NCBI GenBank assembly: GCA_010645155.1
Contig: CM021314.1
Location: 5,446,299 to 5,510,298, forward strand
Direction: 5' to 3'
Source: Tigriopus japonicus
Lineage: Eukaryota > Arthropoda > Copepoda > Harpacticoida > Harpacticidae
Length of the DNA stretch: 64,000 bases
Every line of letters begins with the position of its first letter. Position 1 is the first letter of the stretch. Under the pieces are notes generated by a model. That model worked only from the letters and a program-made list of their open reading frames with translations. It searched no databases and was not told the DNA's origin. Positions 46,263 through 58,238 of this stretch are shown one piece after another. The position numbers and the translations under genes were made by a program.

Positions 46263-46748
46263 TGCGTCTGTCTGCATTTTACCGTGACGAGTCGCTAAAT
46301 CCTAGAAGGAGCGTGGATTATTTGACAGTTCGAACGCCTTTTAAGTTATCTATGTCGAGACTAGTAAGAGAAAGGAAAACCTTGTTCCTCTTGTTCTCTA
46401 GAACGTATGCAAGCCAATAAACTTTTTGGTTTAAAAAATATTATAAGCAATGAACATGAAGTCTCTTTTTGAACGTGATCAGAACTGAGTATTTCGGAAG
46501 TGTTCAGCGCAATGTTCAGTAGCCTTGACATTTCGCCTGTTCAAGACAGACACGACCTGCCAAGAGGGCTCAAGGAGAAATTTCATCCAACTGCCAGCCC
46601 ATCACTTCCTTGGTTCGACTCTAGCGTTCAATGCTCTTCATGATAAGACACACGACCAATAACGCAACAACCAATGGTTCCTTTTTTTATTATTGAAAAC
46701 GGCCTCTTGCTTTGAACTAGATAACTCAGTTTGACTTGACAACATATA
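46263..46748. other. 3' flanks of convergent homeobox and FKBP genes
   Basis: No coding feature. The genes on either side converge here. Plus-strand aataaactttttgg near 46418 is a plausible polyadenylation signal for the homeobox gene. Confidence 0.45.
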
Positions 46749-47705
46749 CTATTGAATATCCAGGAGCGCCACCTCGAACACAAGAGTTGCACAGGGCGGA
46801 ATCACACTGCCAACCCCAGATTCACCATAAGCCATAAAAGGCGGGACGATCAGAGTCCTCTTCTCACCCACACACATGTCCAACACGCCATCATCCCAAC
46901 CCTTGATCACTTGACCCACTCCCAGAGTGAAGTCAAAGGGCTTGTTGCGATCCAGACTGGAGTCGAATTTGGTCCCATCAGTCAGTTTACCCGTGTAATG
47001 CATGCTCAGCTTGTCGCCCACTCGAGATCTTCGGGCACATCCGCGAGGTGCGAATTCAACTCGGGTTCGAAGTTCCCCTCCTCCACAAGGTTGTTCTTCG
47101 TATTCCTCGTCATAATCTTCTTGGGCGGCTGCCGCTTCAGCTGCAGCGACTTCGGCTGCGGCTGCTTCACGAGCCGCTTCCTCTTGCTCATTCTTCCGTC
47201 GGGTTTGTTGCTCCAATCGCCGACGTTCCTGTTCCTCTCTGCGCTCTTTGATTTCCTGTTGACGTTGTTCCTCCTCTTTTTCTTTTCGAATCTCTTCCTC
47301 ACTTCGAACTTGTTCCACGTCTACGATGACAATGTCGAACAGAAGGGTAGCTCCCGGCGGAATAACATCGCCAGCTCCTCGATCTCCATAAGCCAAAGGA
47401 GCGGGAACAACTAGATGTCTTTCCTCGCCTGGACAGACCCCTACGAGACCTTGATCCCAACCTGGGATCACTTGTCCCACTCCCAATTCGAAAGTGAACG
47501 GCTTCTGTCGGTCAAAACTGGAGTCGAATTTCTTGCCGTCCATGAGAAACCCGCCATAGTGAACCGTGACTTTATCGCCTTCGCCGGCTTTTTGGTCTTC
47601 GTCACAAGTCACGGTCTTGGTCACATCCACTTGAAGAGGTGGTCTGCCATCTTGGGACACTGCCACGCCCAAATAAGCTCCTAGAACGAGCAATAGCTTC
47701 CTCAT
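46749..47705 (-). CDS. Secretory double-FKBP prolyl isomerase
   Basis: Peptidyl-prolyl cis-trans isomerase of the secretory pathway, single exon, 318 residues. Signal peptide [21 protein letters not shown] domain 1 spans about residues 22-131 ([35 protein letters not shown]). A charged, Ala/Glu/Arg/Gln-rich linker of about 75 residues is predicted to be helical. FKBP domain 2 spans about residues 207-317 ([35 protein letters not shown]). Both domains keep the active-site Tyr, Phe-Asp, Val-Ile, Trp and Tyr, and each has the FKBP2-like Cys pair (TC and GVC; GC and DMC). FKBP2 itself has one domain, and FKBP9/10 have four. There is no KDEL-like retrieval signal (it ends LLDIQ) and no EF hand. 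The linker may be a spacer or coiled coil. This is an intronless member among spliced neighbours. Confidence 0.93.
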   Translation of the reverse strand: MRKLLLVLGAYLGVAVSQDGRPPLQVDVTKTVTCDEDQKAGEGDKVTVHYGGFLMDGKKFDSSFDRQKPFTFELGVGQVIPGWDQGLVGVCPGEERHLVVPAPLAYGDRGAGDVIPPGATLLFDIVIVDVEQVRSEEEIRKEKEEEQRQQEIKERREEQERRRLEQQTRRKNEQEEAAREAAAAEVAAAEAAAAQEDYDEEYEEQPCGGGELRTRVEFAPRGCARRSRVGDKLSMHYTGKLTDGTKFDSSLDRNKPFDFTLGVGQVIKGWDDGVLDMCVGEKRTLIVPPFMAYGESGVGSVIPPCATLVFEVALLDIQ

Positions 47706-48932
47706 GATTTGTTGGGAGGTCTGACGTGTTTGAAGTTCTTTTCGTAACTGAGAAGAATCTCATGATGATGCCAGTAAGTGCTGTATACCACCAGGCAATC
47801 AACGCCAAATCATTCTTAGGGCGAAGCGTGTGAGAATGATGTTTTGACTAAAGGTAGGACAAGCAGTAGTGGTAGTCATCGGTCCTCATGGTCCCCCTAC
47901 ACTCACCTCAAGCTCATTTTCTGAGTCCTTAAGGCGAGATGTAGTTTATCCTCGAACGGATATTGTTGTCTCATGGTGTATGATGTGTTGGTTTTTGAAT
48001 TCCCAGAATATTCTGGCAAATTATTTGGCCACTTCAACCTGAGAGAGATAAACTTGGAAGACTAGCTTGTACAGTTGTGGCCTCATGCAGTGTACAGAAG
48101 GATTGCAGTTTCGGATAGAGGCGTGAAATGTCAAGCTGGATGGAGACTATGGGAAAAGTTTCATTCCACTGGCATGATGCAACATCCACTTGAAACGTAA
48201 TTAATGGAGGCTTGTCCACTTTTTCGCAACGAGTTCGCTTTTCCACGAGTTGCTTCGCATCAGGTTTTCGATTGAAGTGCTAAATCAAAGTTCCGGAAGA
48301 AGTTGAGGTGTCCAAAACAAATCGGTTTTTCAACGCCTCAGTTTCTTTCAAAAGATGGCACGTTTTGGCGCTTTGAATATCCAAAGTATGAGAAATATTC
48401 TCACCATATTTTGCCAAGAATTGCAGCCATACGATGATGTGATAATTATTAGGGGGCTGGCTGAAATGGTGGATTCACAATCGCCATTGTGCTTAGAATA
48501 AGTCCCCGTGAATAAACGTATGATCAGTTAGAATTGACCACTATAGCACCAAAATCATCTCTTGTGGTGTTGACATTGTGGTCCTTCGATTCCGTCACGG
48601 ATTTAAGATCAGACACAAAGAAGAACAAGCAGCATATGTTCAAAATGTAGTAGTTTACGGTAATTGATTGAAGATGTCGAGTATTTTTTTCCACCTAATT
48701 GGATTTGGTGCTACACTTTCTCGTCGACTTAAAACCGCTAAATTTCGATCTCAAATTGTACTTGTTCGTACTTACCTAAACACTACTCAAGCACTCTCAC
48801 TTTGGTGAAGTGATGGCTTATCACAATAATTAAAGCATATTATATTTGTTTTGCCAACATTGTTACAAAAACGAGCCTACGTTTGATGAGCTTATCTAAA
48901 CAACAGAAAATGTTGATTTCTCCTACTTCAAG
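47706..48932. other. Divergent intergenic, FKBP and glycosidase-like gene
   Basis: Promoters of the leftward FKBP gene and the rightward secreted gene must lie here. No recognisable gene; a minus-strand frame at 48034-48246 has no known domain. No clear TATA box. Confidence 0.45.
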
Positions 48933-51900
48933 ATGGAGGTCAAGGCGTTGAGAGCTTTGGTGCTTTTGCTCTGTGTTTCAAAAGGTTTTGGCCGTTTGAA
49001 TGTGGAAAAATCTGGAAATCATTTATCTCTTGGTGTCAATGGACAAATCTGGCTGGAAGGCCAAGAAGGGGTGTCGGAAATAGGCTTCCATCAAGATAAC
49101 AAGTTCTTCAGTCTGGGCTCTGGGACTTTATCGGAATCGGAAGTGACGACTTTGACTGGAACTGACTCAATTGGAGCTTATTCGGGAGAAGAGGTTACTT
49201 GGGATCAGGGATCATTCTATACTTCCTACAAGCTCTATGATCATGGAAATGCCGTAGTCTTTAAACAAAGCTTCCGTAACAGGAATGAGGTAAATGTGAA
49301 GCGATGAAATGCTAGGCTTTAACGCACCATTAGTTGCTCAATTTTCACAGGACTTTGATGGAACTAGTGTGGCCGCTTTCTTAGATCGAGCATTAAACGA
49401 AGTGTCTTCAGTGTTCCCTAGTTTTGTGCCAAATATCGATTCCAAAAAGGGATTTCTGTCCTTTGGTGGACGAATGTCTGGCACTCCATGCATTACTGTT
49501 GCAGAGTGAGTGTATTTGCTGTTTTAACGTGTAGGAATAACCTAAGCTCTAAAAATTTGAAATATTTTTAGCTTTAACTCCACTTAGCAACTGATTAAAC
49601 AGATTTACAAACGTTTCTTTTGTATAAATGTTCCACTGTTGGGTTATATTATTATGATATGAAGCCATTCCTTGTTTCCTGCCCATTGTTTTGATAAAAT
49701 GTAAAAGTTCTTTTTTTTTTGGAGTGCAGTTTAAAAAGAAAGTTTTGACCCCTTGGGACAATATTGTGTTTCTTGCACGCATTTATTCAAAGTGCTCCAA
49801 AGGATGGATTTCAAACCTGCTTAACCTTCTTTTTGCAAAAGAGCCATCCTTTTCATGGTCAATGAAATGCGCAATTTATGAATGGGCTTGAATTGTTTTT
49901 GTCACTGTAAATTTCACATGAAAAAATTATTTAGATTAAATGGTGAAACGGCAGATAAAATTCGTGGAGGCAATTACGGAGGTCCACTGGTCTTGTTCAA
50001 TGAATCTGGCAATGAGGTCCTGATTTTATCGCCATTGTCTGAGTTTATGGTCACCAATCTCGAACGACGAGAAACCAATCCAGGCGATGTTGGAGTCCTA
50101 GATTTTGGCCTTATGGGCAGCATCACCCGAATTGAAGCTCCTGGCCTCGATTTGGAGATTATTGCCGCGTTTGGAACAAGTTTTCACGAGGCCTTTGAGA
50201 ATTGGGGAACCTACCTTCGAGGTTATCATGGCAAGGTCATTAATCAAGACAAGAACGATCTAGTGAACGACTACTTAGGTAATGATCTCGAAGAGATTCT
50301 GCGTTTTAGAGATGAGTAAAATCAGCCATGTCATTTCAGGGTATTGGACGGATAACGGAGCTTTTTACTACTACCACACCTTAGAAGGCAAGAATTACGA
50401 GGAAACCTTGATCGAGTTAACGGACTACTTCAAGCAATCAGGGTCAGCCATTCCTGTTCGTCATCTGGAGATTGATTCCTGGTGGTATCCCAAGGATTTC
50501 TTTTTGGCGGTTGAGGAGTGGACAGCGCTAGAAAATATCTTTCCTAGTGGCTTGGACTTTCTCCAAAATCGAATTGGTCTTCCCATTGTTGCCCATAACC
50601 GTTATTGGTCGAGGAACACGACGTATGCTAAAGAAAATGGAGGATCATTCAACTTCATTAGAGGTACCAAAGACTTTTTCAAACCTAAAACTCGTAACCC
50701 TGAAATATTGAATTCCTCTTACGGATAGAGATCGTGGCGATTCCGCAGGATCAGGATTTCTGGAATTATTTCTTTCAAGAAGCCCATAAATGGGGATTGA
50801 AAGTCTACAACCAAGATTGGCAGGATTACCAAATCGCTCTGATGAAGTAATGCAGTACTTCTTTTCTAATTTAGATTTAAATCCTTTTTGAAACATTTAT
50901 GCCCTTATAACATCTACGTAGCTCAACGGTAACCGATTTGACAGTGAGCAGAAACTGGCTCAATCAAATGGCTCAGGGTGCCGAGCTTCATGATATCCAG
51001 ATTCAGTATTGCATGACCTTGCCCAAAGAAGCAATGGCTAGTGTGGAGACCAATAGTGTGACTCGTATTCGAGTCTCTGAAGATTATCTCTTGGCAGAGG
51101 ATCAATGGCGAATCGGTATCACCAGTCTTTTTGCTCATGCTTTGGGTTTGAAGCCTTTTAAGGACGTCTTCTGGACAAGCTCGAGAAATGGTGGAAACAA
51201 TTACTATTATGATTGCATGGAAGTGGCCTTGGATGCCGATCCCAATATTCCTTGGCCTTTGAACTACAGATATGTTGGGCAGACCAGTGTCACAAGTACT
51301 TTTTCAATTATTATCTTGGTAATACCCTGTCAAAAAGTAATCATTCTGTTCTTATATAGAATCCGGTTTTGAATGCATCCCATGGTCTACACTGAATTTG
51401 CATTATGCTTATCCTTTGGGAGACTTGGTACGAAATTATTGTCGAAATCCGGTTGGACTTTTAGCTGGCAACGGGAGGCCATTTTGTTTCTATGAAGCCG
51501 ATCTTTCAAAGCCAATGTCAGAGTGGAAATGGGAAAATTGTGATGTGACCATTTGTGACGAAGATTGCACTCGAGATCAAACTCTGGTCAATGCCACTAT
51601 CCCTTATTGCCAAGAGCTCGTGGAACCTAACCCGGAATTACAAGTGAGTAAATATGAGCAAGTGATTTAATAAATAAAAATGATTTTTGAGAGCTTAAAA
51701 GTGACCTTCAAATAATCAAATGCAGGCTGCAGTATCGACCTTATCTCTGGGTGGTGTTGGCTTTGGTGACAGAATGGACGCCATCGATACCTCTGTTCTC
51801 GCCAAGACCTGTCGAGAGGATGGTAAAATCCTGACCGTCGATGAACCAGCTCAAGCAGCTCCTCTGCAACTGCTCGAAATGGCTTTTTCGGGTAACCATT

Positions 51901-52439
51901 TGCCTGAAAATCCTACATCGTCGGAAATTGGCGAGATCTGGAGCTCTTTTGTGTCCCTGGACGACCTAATTTACGGCGTGGTGTTTATAGCAGAAAACAC
52001 CATCCCAGGACCAGTCACACCTTGGCAATTGGGACTTAATCTATCTCCCGGAATTCAATACGTCATGGCCAGTCATTATAATCCGGAATCACTGACGCTA
52101 CTTGATACCTCACAAGAAGTCTCATTAGATATAATGAAAGAACACGAGTTCGACCTCATGTATTTCGTTCCACTAATGGAGACTGAGGGGCTCAAGGTTG
52201 GGCTCCTTGGGGAACGCCAAAAGTTTGTTCCTTTCTCAAAAGATCGTTTTATTGAAGTGGGATTGAGTAATCAATTCTTCACTGTAAAGTCGATTGGAAC
52301 AACGGAAGTCTCACTTATCTTTTTGGCACAAAATGAGTTAACCATGAAGACCATTAGGTGTTTGGAGTCAGATTCATCCGCTCATGTCACTTATACCTAC
52401 GATTTGAATACTGAAGAATCGTTTTGCTCTTTTAATTAG
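48933..52439 (+). CDS. Secreted glycosidase-like protein with kringle
   Basis: Eight exons (48933-49289, 49351-49505, 49935-50278, 50340-50663, 50729-50846, 50922-51295, 51360-51643, 51726-52439), all in phase, 889 residues. It starts with a signal peptide (ALVLLLCVSKGFG). The central part reads like a TIM-barrel glycoside hydrolase of the GH31/GH36 kind: GYWTDNGAFYYY, HLEIDSWWYPKD (Asp about 331), IVAHNRYWS, GLKVYNQDW, IQYCMTLP and RVSEDYLL. Similar uncharacterised invertebrate proteins come to mind, but I cannot name the family or prove catalysis. At residues about 531-623 a kringle is inserted, with six Cys in order (YDC, FEC, NYCRNP, PFCFY, ENC, TIC) and VGQTSVT. Barrel-like sequence resumes with NPELQAAVSTLSLGGVGFGD, followed by a beta-rich C-terminal part. 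AATAAA follows the stop by two bases. Confidence 0.82.
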
Positions 52440-52653
52440 AAATAAAGATGTTTTTATTCTGCATGGACAGATTATAATTGGGTACGACCATGGTCCGAAC
52501 GTTTAAAATTTAAACTCGCAACATGTAATACAGGAATGTATAATGTAGAATATCTGTGAAATGCTGACTAGATAAATTCATTGGAATGTTACATTTACGG
52601 TAGAGGAATGTCGTGAATAGCCTTGAAGAGATTGGAATTGGCACTGAATTATT

Positions 52654-55600
52654 TTACAATTGTGCAGTGGGCGTTTCCAGTTTGCGCAATATAGCCCTAG
52701 GGGTGGGATAGGGTGGGAATCTGCTATTGATGAGAGTGCAAATCAACGCAAAGCAAGCGATGATTATGAACATCCCAAACCAACCAAGGACTGGATGAAG
52801 CAATTGCGTCAAAACAGCCGTGATTGGAGCTGACACAGCTTGACCTGTCATCACTAAACCATAGTTCTTACTAGAATACTTGGTTCCAAAACATTGAGCC
52901 GTGGCCGTGGGAAGGAGGACAAAATTGGCACAGAATGCGAAGAAGATCGCCCAAATCCAGGTGGCAAAGAGCGCTTTTCCGCCGATTTGAATGAAGTAAA
53001 GGGTTGAAAAGAGAATTGCCAAACCCATGGTGGAAACCATAATGCAGACGCGATGTCCAAAATTGTCGCTGAGATGACCCCAAAAGATGCGTCCGGAAGC
53101 GTTGAAAATGGCTGCAAACGCTCCCACGAACGCCAAGAAATGATCATCATTGATGAAACTCTGACCATAGGCCTTGTACATGGTGTTAATGTAACTAATC
53201 GCCTGAAATTAGGAACAATTATTGATTGGTATTATAGAAACGGGATCAATTCTGTGGTATACCTGGGTATTGCACAGAAAAGTGGCCCAAAGGATCCAGA
53301 ATTCGCTGGTCCGGAGGACTTGACCCGGTCTTAGGTTATCGCAATCCTCAGAGAAATTGGCACTAGAGTTGCTACTTAGCGAGAGATTGACACTCGACAT
53401 AGATTGTGCGCTTTGATTCAGCTCATCCGTTGCTTGAAGAAGCTCTTCGTCTTCACCAAAAATGCAGTCATCATCGTCATCCATGGCACTCACCACCAAT
53501 GGAACCATGGAAGCCTCTTCGGTCCGATTCGGCGAATTTATAAGAAATATTGCCAATAGCTTTAAAGAAAGAAGTTGAAATTTATTTTCACTTTTGGGGA
53601 TTTCTAAGCATTTGGCCATGTGAGACAAAAAAAACAGGAAATACCGCTAACATCATCGCTATAAAAAGAATCATCCAAATACATCTTTGATGAAACGTTG
53701 GATATTTTGTTCTCCCTAGCTCCACTTTTTAAGCATATCTTGTGAAGTATAAATGCTCATTTTTTAAAAACAATTAATAGACCAGTATTTATGAATTCAA
53801 CCTTAACCTTACATCTCACAACCAATTTATTGCATTTTTAAGCTAAGTAGTATTCTAATTGCAATGTTCGTTTTTTTTAAATACCCTGCCTTCAAATTTT
53901 CGCGTCAAGATATAACTGCTCATAGATGAAGTTTTCGAGAAGTATTGCCATATTGATCCTTGCTTAAGATTTCGGGTCGAAAAGCTCAACATAAGCTCGC
54001 TTTTTGATAAGCAAGAGACCTAAACTCAGAGTAAAAAATGGCAACACTCCTTGCTCGATTTCCCGCGAAAACATTCATCAGAACGGGAAATTTCCGAATT
54101 TCGGCGCAATTTCGTGCACTTTGAACGGGCAATCACAATCGATCAAGAAAAAAGAATCTATATCATGGCTACCACGACAGACGACGACGTCATTGAGAGA
54201 CCGGACCCAGGTAATAGAATCTTCAAGATTGGCTCATTCTCGTCATTTTCATCGAGCTTGAATTTCCCTGTTCCTGCAGAAGACCTCGAAAGGCAGGCTA
54301 AATTAGCAGAGCTTAAAGATCATTTCGACTTGATTGCCGGGGAAGATGGTTTGATTGATGAACAAGAGTTTTTGGAGGCGATTTGCACTGAGAACACGCT
54401 CTTGGCCAAGAAGGTTTTCTCACTATTTGACCGTGATGGCGATGGTTACATCACGGCTCAAGAGTTTTTGGCTTTCATGGAACGGTTCCAAGAGCCAGAG
54501 GATAAGATTGAGCTCTTATTTCATACGTATGACTTGAGGGGCAATGATAGATTGGATCGAAATGAGCTTGAAATGGTGATTAGAGCCATGGTCAAGTCGA
54601 GCTCATTGCCTTTGGATGATCATAATGTGGCAGAGATGGTGGACCTCTTCTTTGAGGCTGGAGTTAGGGCCTCTCGAGAAATTGAGCCGGATAACCAGGA
54701 GATTGATTACATCACCAAAGAGGGATTTAGAAGTCTAATCGAGAAGGATCCGGAAATATCTAAAGATGTTTCCACTCTGGTTGATCATTGGTTGGGGGCT
54801 TTGGAGAAGGACTCTAAAATGCGAGCGCCAGGGAACCCGGAGGAAGCGGCCATTGATTTGGCTACCAGAACTCAATCCCATCCAACTTTCTATGGGTTTC
54901 TTCTCATCTATTTGCTTTTAATTGTGGCAATGATGATGATGGCTGGAATCTGGCACGGAAACACTAAGGACAAGAATGGAAATCTCAATGTCTCGCTGGT
55001 CATGGCTCGTATTTTCGGATTCCCTTTGAACCTGGTTTGCACGATGGTGTTCGTGTTTATGCTACGCAACTTGTTGAATGGCCTCCGAGAGCTTGGATGG
55101 GGCAAATATCTTCCCTTGGATCATCACACCGCTTTTCACATCTTCAGTGGGTGGATCATCTTCATCTTTGGAGTGGTTCATACCATCGCTCATTTGATAA
55201 ATTTTGCCGACAATGTCGTGCCTGACCCGGAGAACTATTTACGACAAAATGGCCTCACACCAATCATGGTGGACTACTATCCGCCACCTGAGGGAGGGGA
55301 ATACTCATTCCTAGAGTGGATACTCACTGACCGACCCAATTTGTTTGGACTGATCCCTGGTTGGGCGAACCCGACTGGGGTGTTGTTGATCGTAATCGTT
55401 TGCATTATGTTCTTCACCTCTCAGCCTTTTGTACGAAGGCGTGGCAACTTCAACCTCTTTTACTATTGCCATTGGCTTTATGCCCCGTTCGCGGTGCTTT
55501 TGATTTTGCACGCTCCGAATTTCTCGTACTTCTTCCCTTTGGCGGGCATTTTTCTAGTTCTTGCAATTATTCAGCGAGTGATGTACGGATACATGACTTC

Positions 55601-57502
55601 GGAAGTAAATTTGGCGTTTCTGCTTGAACCGAAATGCGTTTGCCTGGTGATTAGAAAGCCCGAGAACTTGATTTTTCGGACTGGTGATTGGATCTCCGTC
55701 AACATTCCAAGTATTGCTTCATACGAATGGCATGCTTTCACCATCTCCAGTAGCCCAGAATTGCCCAACATTATTACTTTACACATCAAAGTCGTTGGGC
55801 CGTGGACTCAAGCCCTGGAAGAGCGCATTTTCATGGACTGCAGTGATCAAGCCAGAAGTCAGAATAGTATGAACCTTGACAGCAATCTCAAGTTCCTGCC
55901 TCATTCGTATACAAATCGGGCCAAAATGGTGATCTACGACAGAAAAAGTTCTCAACTAAGCGAGGTCACCTCCAAGACCCAAATAGTGCAAAAAATGAAT
56001 CCGGCCATCGAAGTGCGCCTGGATGGGCCATTTCATGCTCCGGCAACGAGCATCTTTGACTCGGAACACGCCGTACTCATTGCTACAGGAATCGGAGTGA
56101 CCCCCATGGCGTGCATTCTTCAATCTGTTCTTCAAAGGCATTTGAAGCGTGTCGTCAATTGTCCTTCATGCCACACACGATTCACGGCCCCTCAAAACGG
56201 CGATGTTGGAAACTTGAAAAAACTGGAGTTCATCTGGATTGTGAGAGACCCCAATGAAGCCTTGTGGTTCTTGGACCTTCTGACGGGAATCGAGATGGAA
56301 CAAGAAACTCTCGGAGCTGATCTCCCCAAACTAATCTCGATCACCATCTATGCAACACGAGCCTGGTCCAACGTGGACATGGATACACTTGCTCTAAGAC
56401 TAGCCATGAACTTATACCACAAAGCCAAGAGACGAGATATCATTTACGGGCTGAAGACCAAAATGGTCGGAGGAAGACCGAATTTCTCTGGAATATTCTC
56501 TCGAATTCAATACTCTCGTGTCGGCGATGTCAGTGTCTACTTTTGCGGCAATTCAACGGTTGGAGCGATCTTGGAAAAGAAATGCGAGCAATTCAAGTTT
56601 TCTTTCCATCAAGAGATATTTTAAATTTATTAATACTGATTTGTTATCAGCGTGCTGCTGAAGCTTTTTTTGTAAATACAAAATTATCCTCGTGTAAAGC
56701 TCACTTACCTGTATGACTCCATAGATACTCCCAAGTAACAAAAAGACCGACGGTACTCGATTGAGAATGGCTTCATCCGAGAAATAACCATCCGGATCTA
56801 GGGCCTTGTTGGAAGGATTTAAGTAGGATGACTGGATTTGATTGAAAACGAATGCTCCAAGTCCGAATCCACCCACAATCACTCCATTCACTAAGCCTTT
56901 GTGCCTCGGAAACCACCTCATGGCTACACCCATGGGCGGGGCATACGAAAGCGCTGTGCCCAGCCCAAACATGAAGCCGTAAGTGATCACGGTGAGAAAT
57001 ACGGAGAACTGAATGGCAAAGTACGTAAAGTACACCCCGGCTGTCATGATACTGGCCCCCGTTAAAATGGTAAATCGAACTCCGATGCGCTCCTCTAAAT
57101 ATCCACTGAAGGTCATGAACGTGCCCTGAAGCATAACATTTGAAAGTGAACTAAGTACAATCGATATGGATATAGGAACACAAAATGTAGATACATTCAT
57201 TGTATAACCTCTTGACGGACAGTATTTTGTTTCCAACTTTTACGGTATGCGTAGTCACAAAAATAATCAATACAAACTAACGTTGAATTATATTCTCTTA
57301 CCTGTCCAACTGTGGCTAAAGCGGGGATCCAAATCATGTCACTATACCCGATGCCAGGATGAACGTATCTCCGAAGATAGGAACACATGTACGTATTGAG
57401 ATTGCCAAAGCAGTACAAGGTTCCCAAAGTTAAATGGAGCGAGAACCCGCCAATGAGGGCCATGGTGCCGTCCCATTTTTGCGCGGGGCTGAGGGAACTC
57501 AT
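52654..57502 (-). CDS. MFS transporter, oxalate/formate antiporter-like
   Basis: Twelve-helix major facilitator membrane transporter, probably for a monocarboxylate or other organic anion. Exons 57502-57302, 57125-56709, 53559-53263 and 53202-52654 join in phase to 487 residues. YAPPMGVAMRWFPRHKGLVN and GVIVGGFGLGAFVFNQIQ are typical of the OFA subfamily found in bacteria and protists and of related animal MFS proteins. GRIFWGHLSDNFGHRVCIM is the loop between helices of the second half. An acidic cytosolic loop (AMDDDDDCIFGEDEELL) separates the halves. Intron 2 is 3149 bases and contains the entire NOX5 gene on the plus strand; the other introns are 60-180 bases. The substrate cannot be read. 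The ATG at 57502 precedes helix 1 by a short N-terminus and is the best start. Confidence 0.88.
54165..56624 (+). CDS. NOX5: Calcium-regulated NADPH oxidase, NOX5 type
   Basis: Transmembrane flavocytochrome that passes electrons from cytosolic NADPH through FAD and two hemes to oxygen, making superoxide. Single exon, 819 residues from the first in-frame ATG. N-terminal EF hands: a degenerate one near residue 60, a canonical loop DRDGDGYITAQE (about 89-100), and a partial one at DLRGNDRLDRNE. Six-helix ferric-reductase domain with His pairs in HIFSGW...GVVHTIAH and CHWLYAP...LILHAPNF. The FAD site is HAFTISSSPE, where Ala replaces the usual Pro of HPFT. NADPH site ATGIGVTPM and FCGNSTVG; it ends FHQEIF, close to the family's terminal Phe. 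EF hands without an oxidase-peroxidase domain point to NOX5, not DUOX. The gene is nested antisense in an MFS transporter intron. Confidence 0.95.
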   Translation: MATTTDDDVIERPDPGNRIFKIGSFSSFSSSLNFPVPAEDLERQAKLAELKDHFDLIAGEDGLIDEQEFLEAICTENTLLAKKVFSLFDRDGDGYITAQEFLAFMERFQEPEDKIELLFHTYDLRGNDRLDRNELEMVIRAMVKSSSLPLDDHNVAEMVDLFFEAGVRASREIEPDNQEIDYITKEGFRSLIEKDPEISKDVSTLVDHWLGALEKDSKMRAPGNPEEAAIDLATRTQSHPTFYGFLLIYLLLIVAMMMMAGIWHGNTKDKNGNLNVSLVMARIFGFPLNLVCTMVFVFMLRNLLNGLRELGWGKYLPLDHHTAFHIFSGWIIFIFGVVHTIAHLINFADNVVPDPENYLRQNGLTPIMVDYYPPPEGGEYSFLEWILTDRPNLFGLIPGWANPTGVLLIVIVCIMFFTSQPFVRRRGNFNLFYYCHWLYAPFAVLLILHAPNFSYFFPLAGIFLVLAIIQRVMYGYMTSEVNLAFLLEPKCVCLVIRKPENLIFRTGDWISVNIPSIASYEWHAFTISSSPELPNIITLHIKVVGPWTQALEERIFMDCSDQARSQNSMNLDSNLKFLPHSYTNRAKMVIYDRKSSQLSEVTSKTQIVQKMNPAIEVRLDGPFHAPATSIFDSEHAVLIATGIGVTPMACILQSVLQRHLKRVVNCPSCHTRFTAPQNGDVGNLKKLEFIWIVRDPNEALWFLDLLTGIEMEQETLGADLPKLISITIYATRAWSNVDMDTLALRLAMNLYHKAKRRDIIYGLKTKMVGGRPNFSGIFSRIQYSRVGDVSVYFCGNSTVGAILEKKCEQFKFSFHQEIF

Positions 57503-58238
57503 GGTTGCAACACTTTGGCTCACTTTGTCACCCAAAACTAAACCATGATTGATCTTTAAATTTAGATTTGATTTACTTGAACACGTCACTGCGTGCCTGG
57601 CCAGCGTTGTTTGATCTTCACTGCATGCCAGTTTGTTTCGACGCAAACCGAGCTCGTTCCACTCAAAATGTCAACAAGTTGACTGCCAAAGAGGGCATGG
57701 AGACTGTCAGCTGGATGGCAGACGATGGTTGTATCGAGCTGACAGTGAACTGTCGTTCGGTTCGGCAACGGGATGAGAAAGAGATCAGATGAGAAGGAGG
57801 GCGCTGACGGTGGAAAGAGAAGGCCAGCGTTGGGAGTTCATCTTGAAGAGAGAATGGAAAACGGAAATGTAATAATAGTAAGTATACAAGGCCAATAGGT
57901 TGGATCGGTCTATGGGCAAATGTAGCAGCTTTATTATTGTTAGTTTTACAAAGAAAAGAAGAGGCAAACATAATTGGGTGTGGCATTGAATCGAGCCATG
58001 GATCGTGATCGTCTGGAAGGTCGATACACCCGGTTCAACACGCCCCCGGTGAGGAATAGCCCCGACCGAAGGCTTCAACTACTCCAGTTCGGGTGCCATT
58101 GATGTGTTCACTTGGCACTTCGAACGGAGCTCACGAAGGATTCGTCGCCCGAGTCTTTTTCTACTTATAAAATTGAATCACATTTTAGTTGAGCGCGAGG
58201 GTCCATGTGCTTTTACTGGCGTTACACCCCGGGTCCAT
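57503..58238. other. Intergenic between MFS transporter and SZRD1
   Basis: Both neighbours are on the minus strand, so this holds the SZRD1 3' untranslated region and the transporter promoter. A minus-strand AATAAA near 57930 may end the SZRD1 transcript. Short open frames have no domains. Confidence 0.45.

Noticed and set aside
46752..47414. Plus-strand open frame of 220 codons
   Set aside because: It lies exactly antisense to the double-FKBP gene and reflects that gene's codon bias; no domain.
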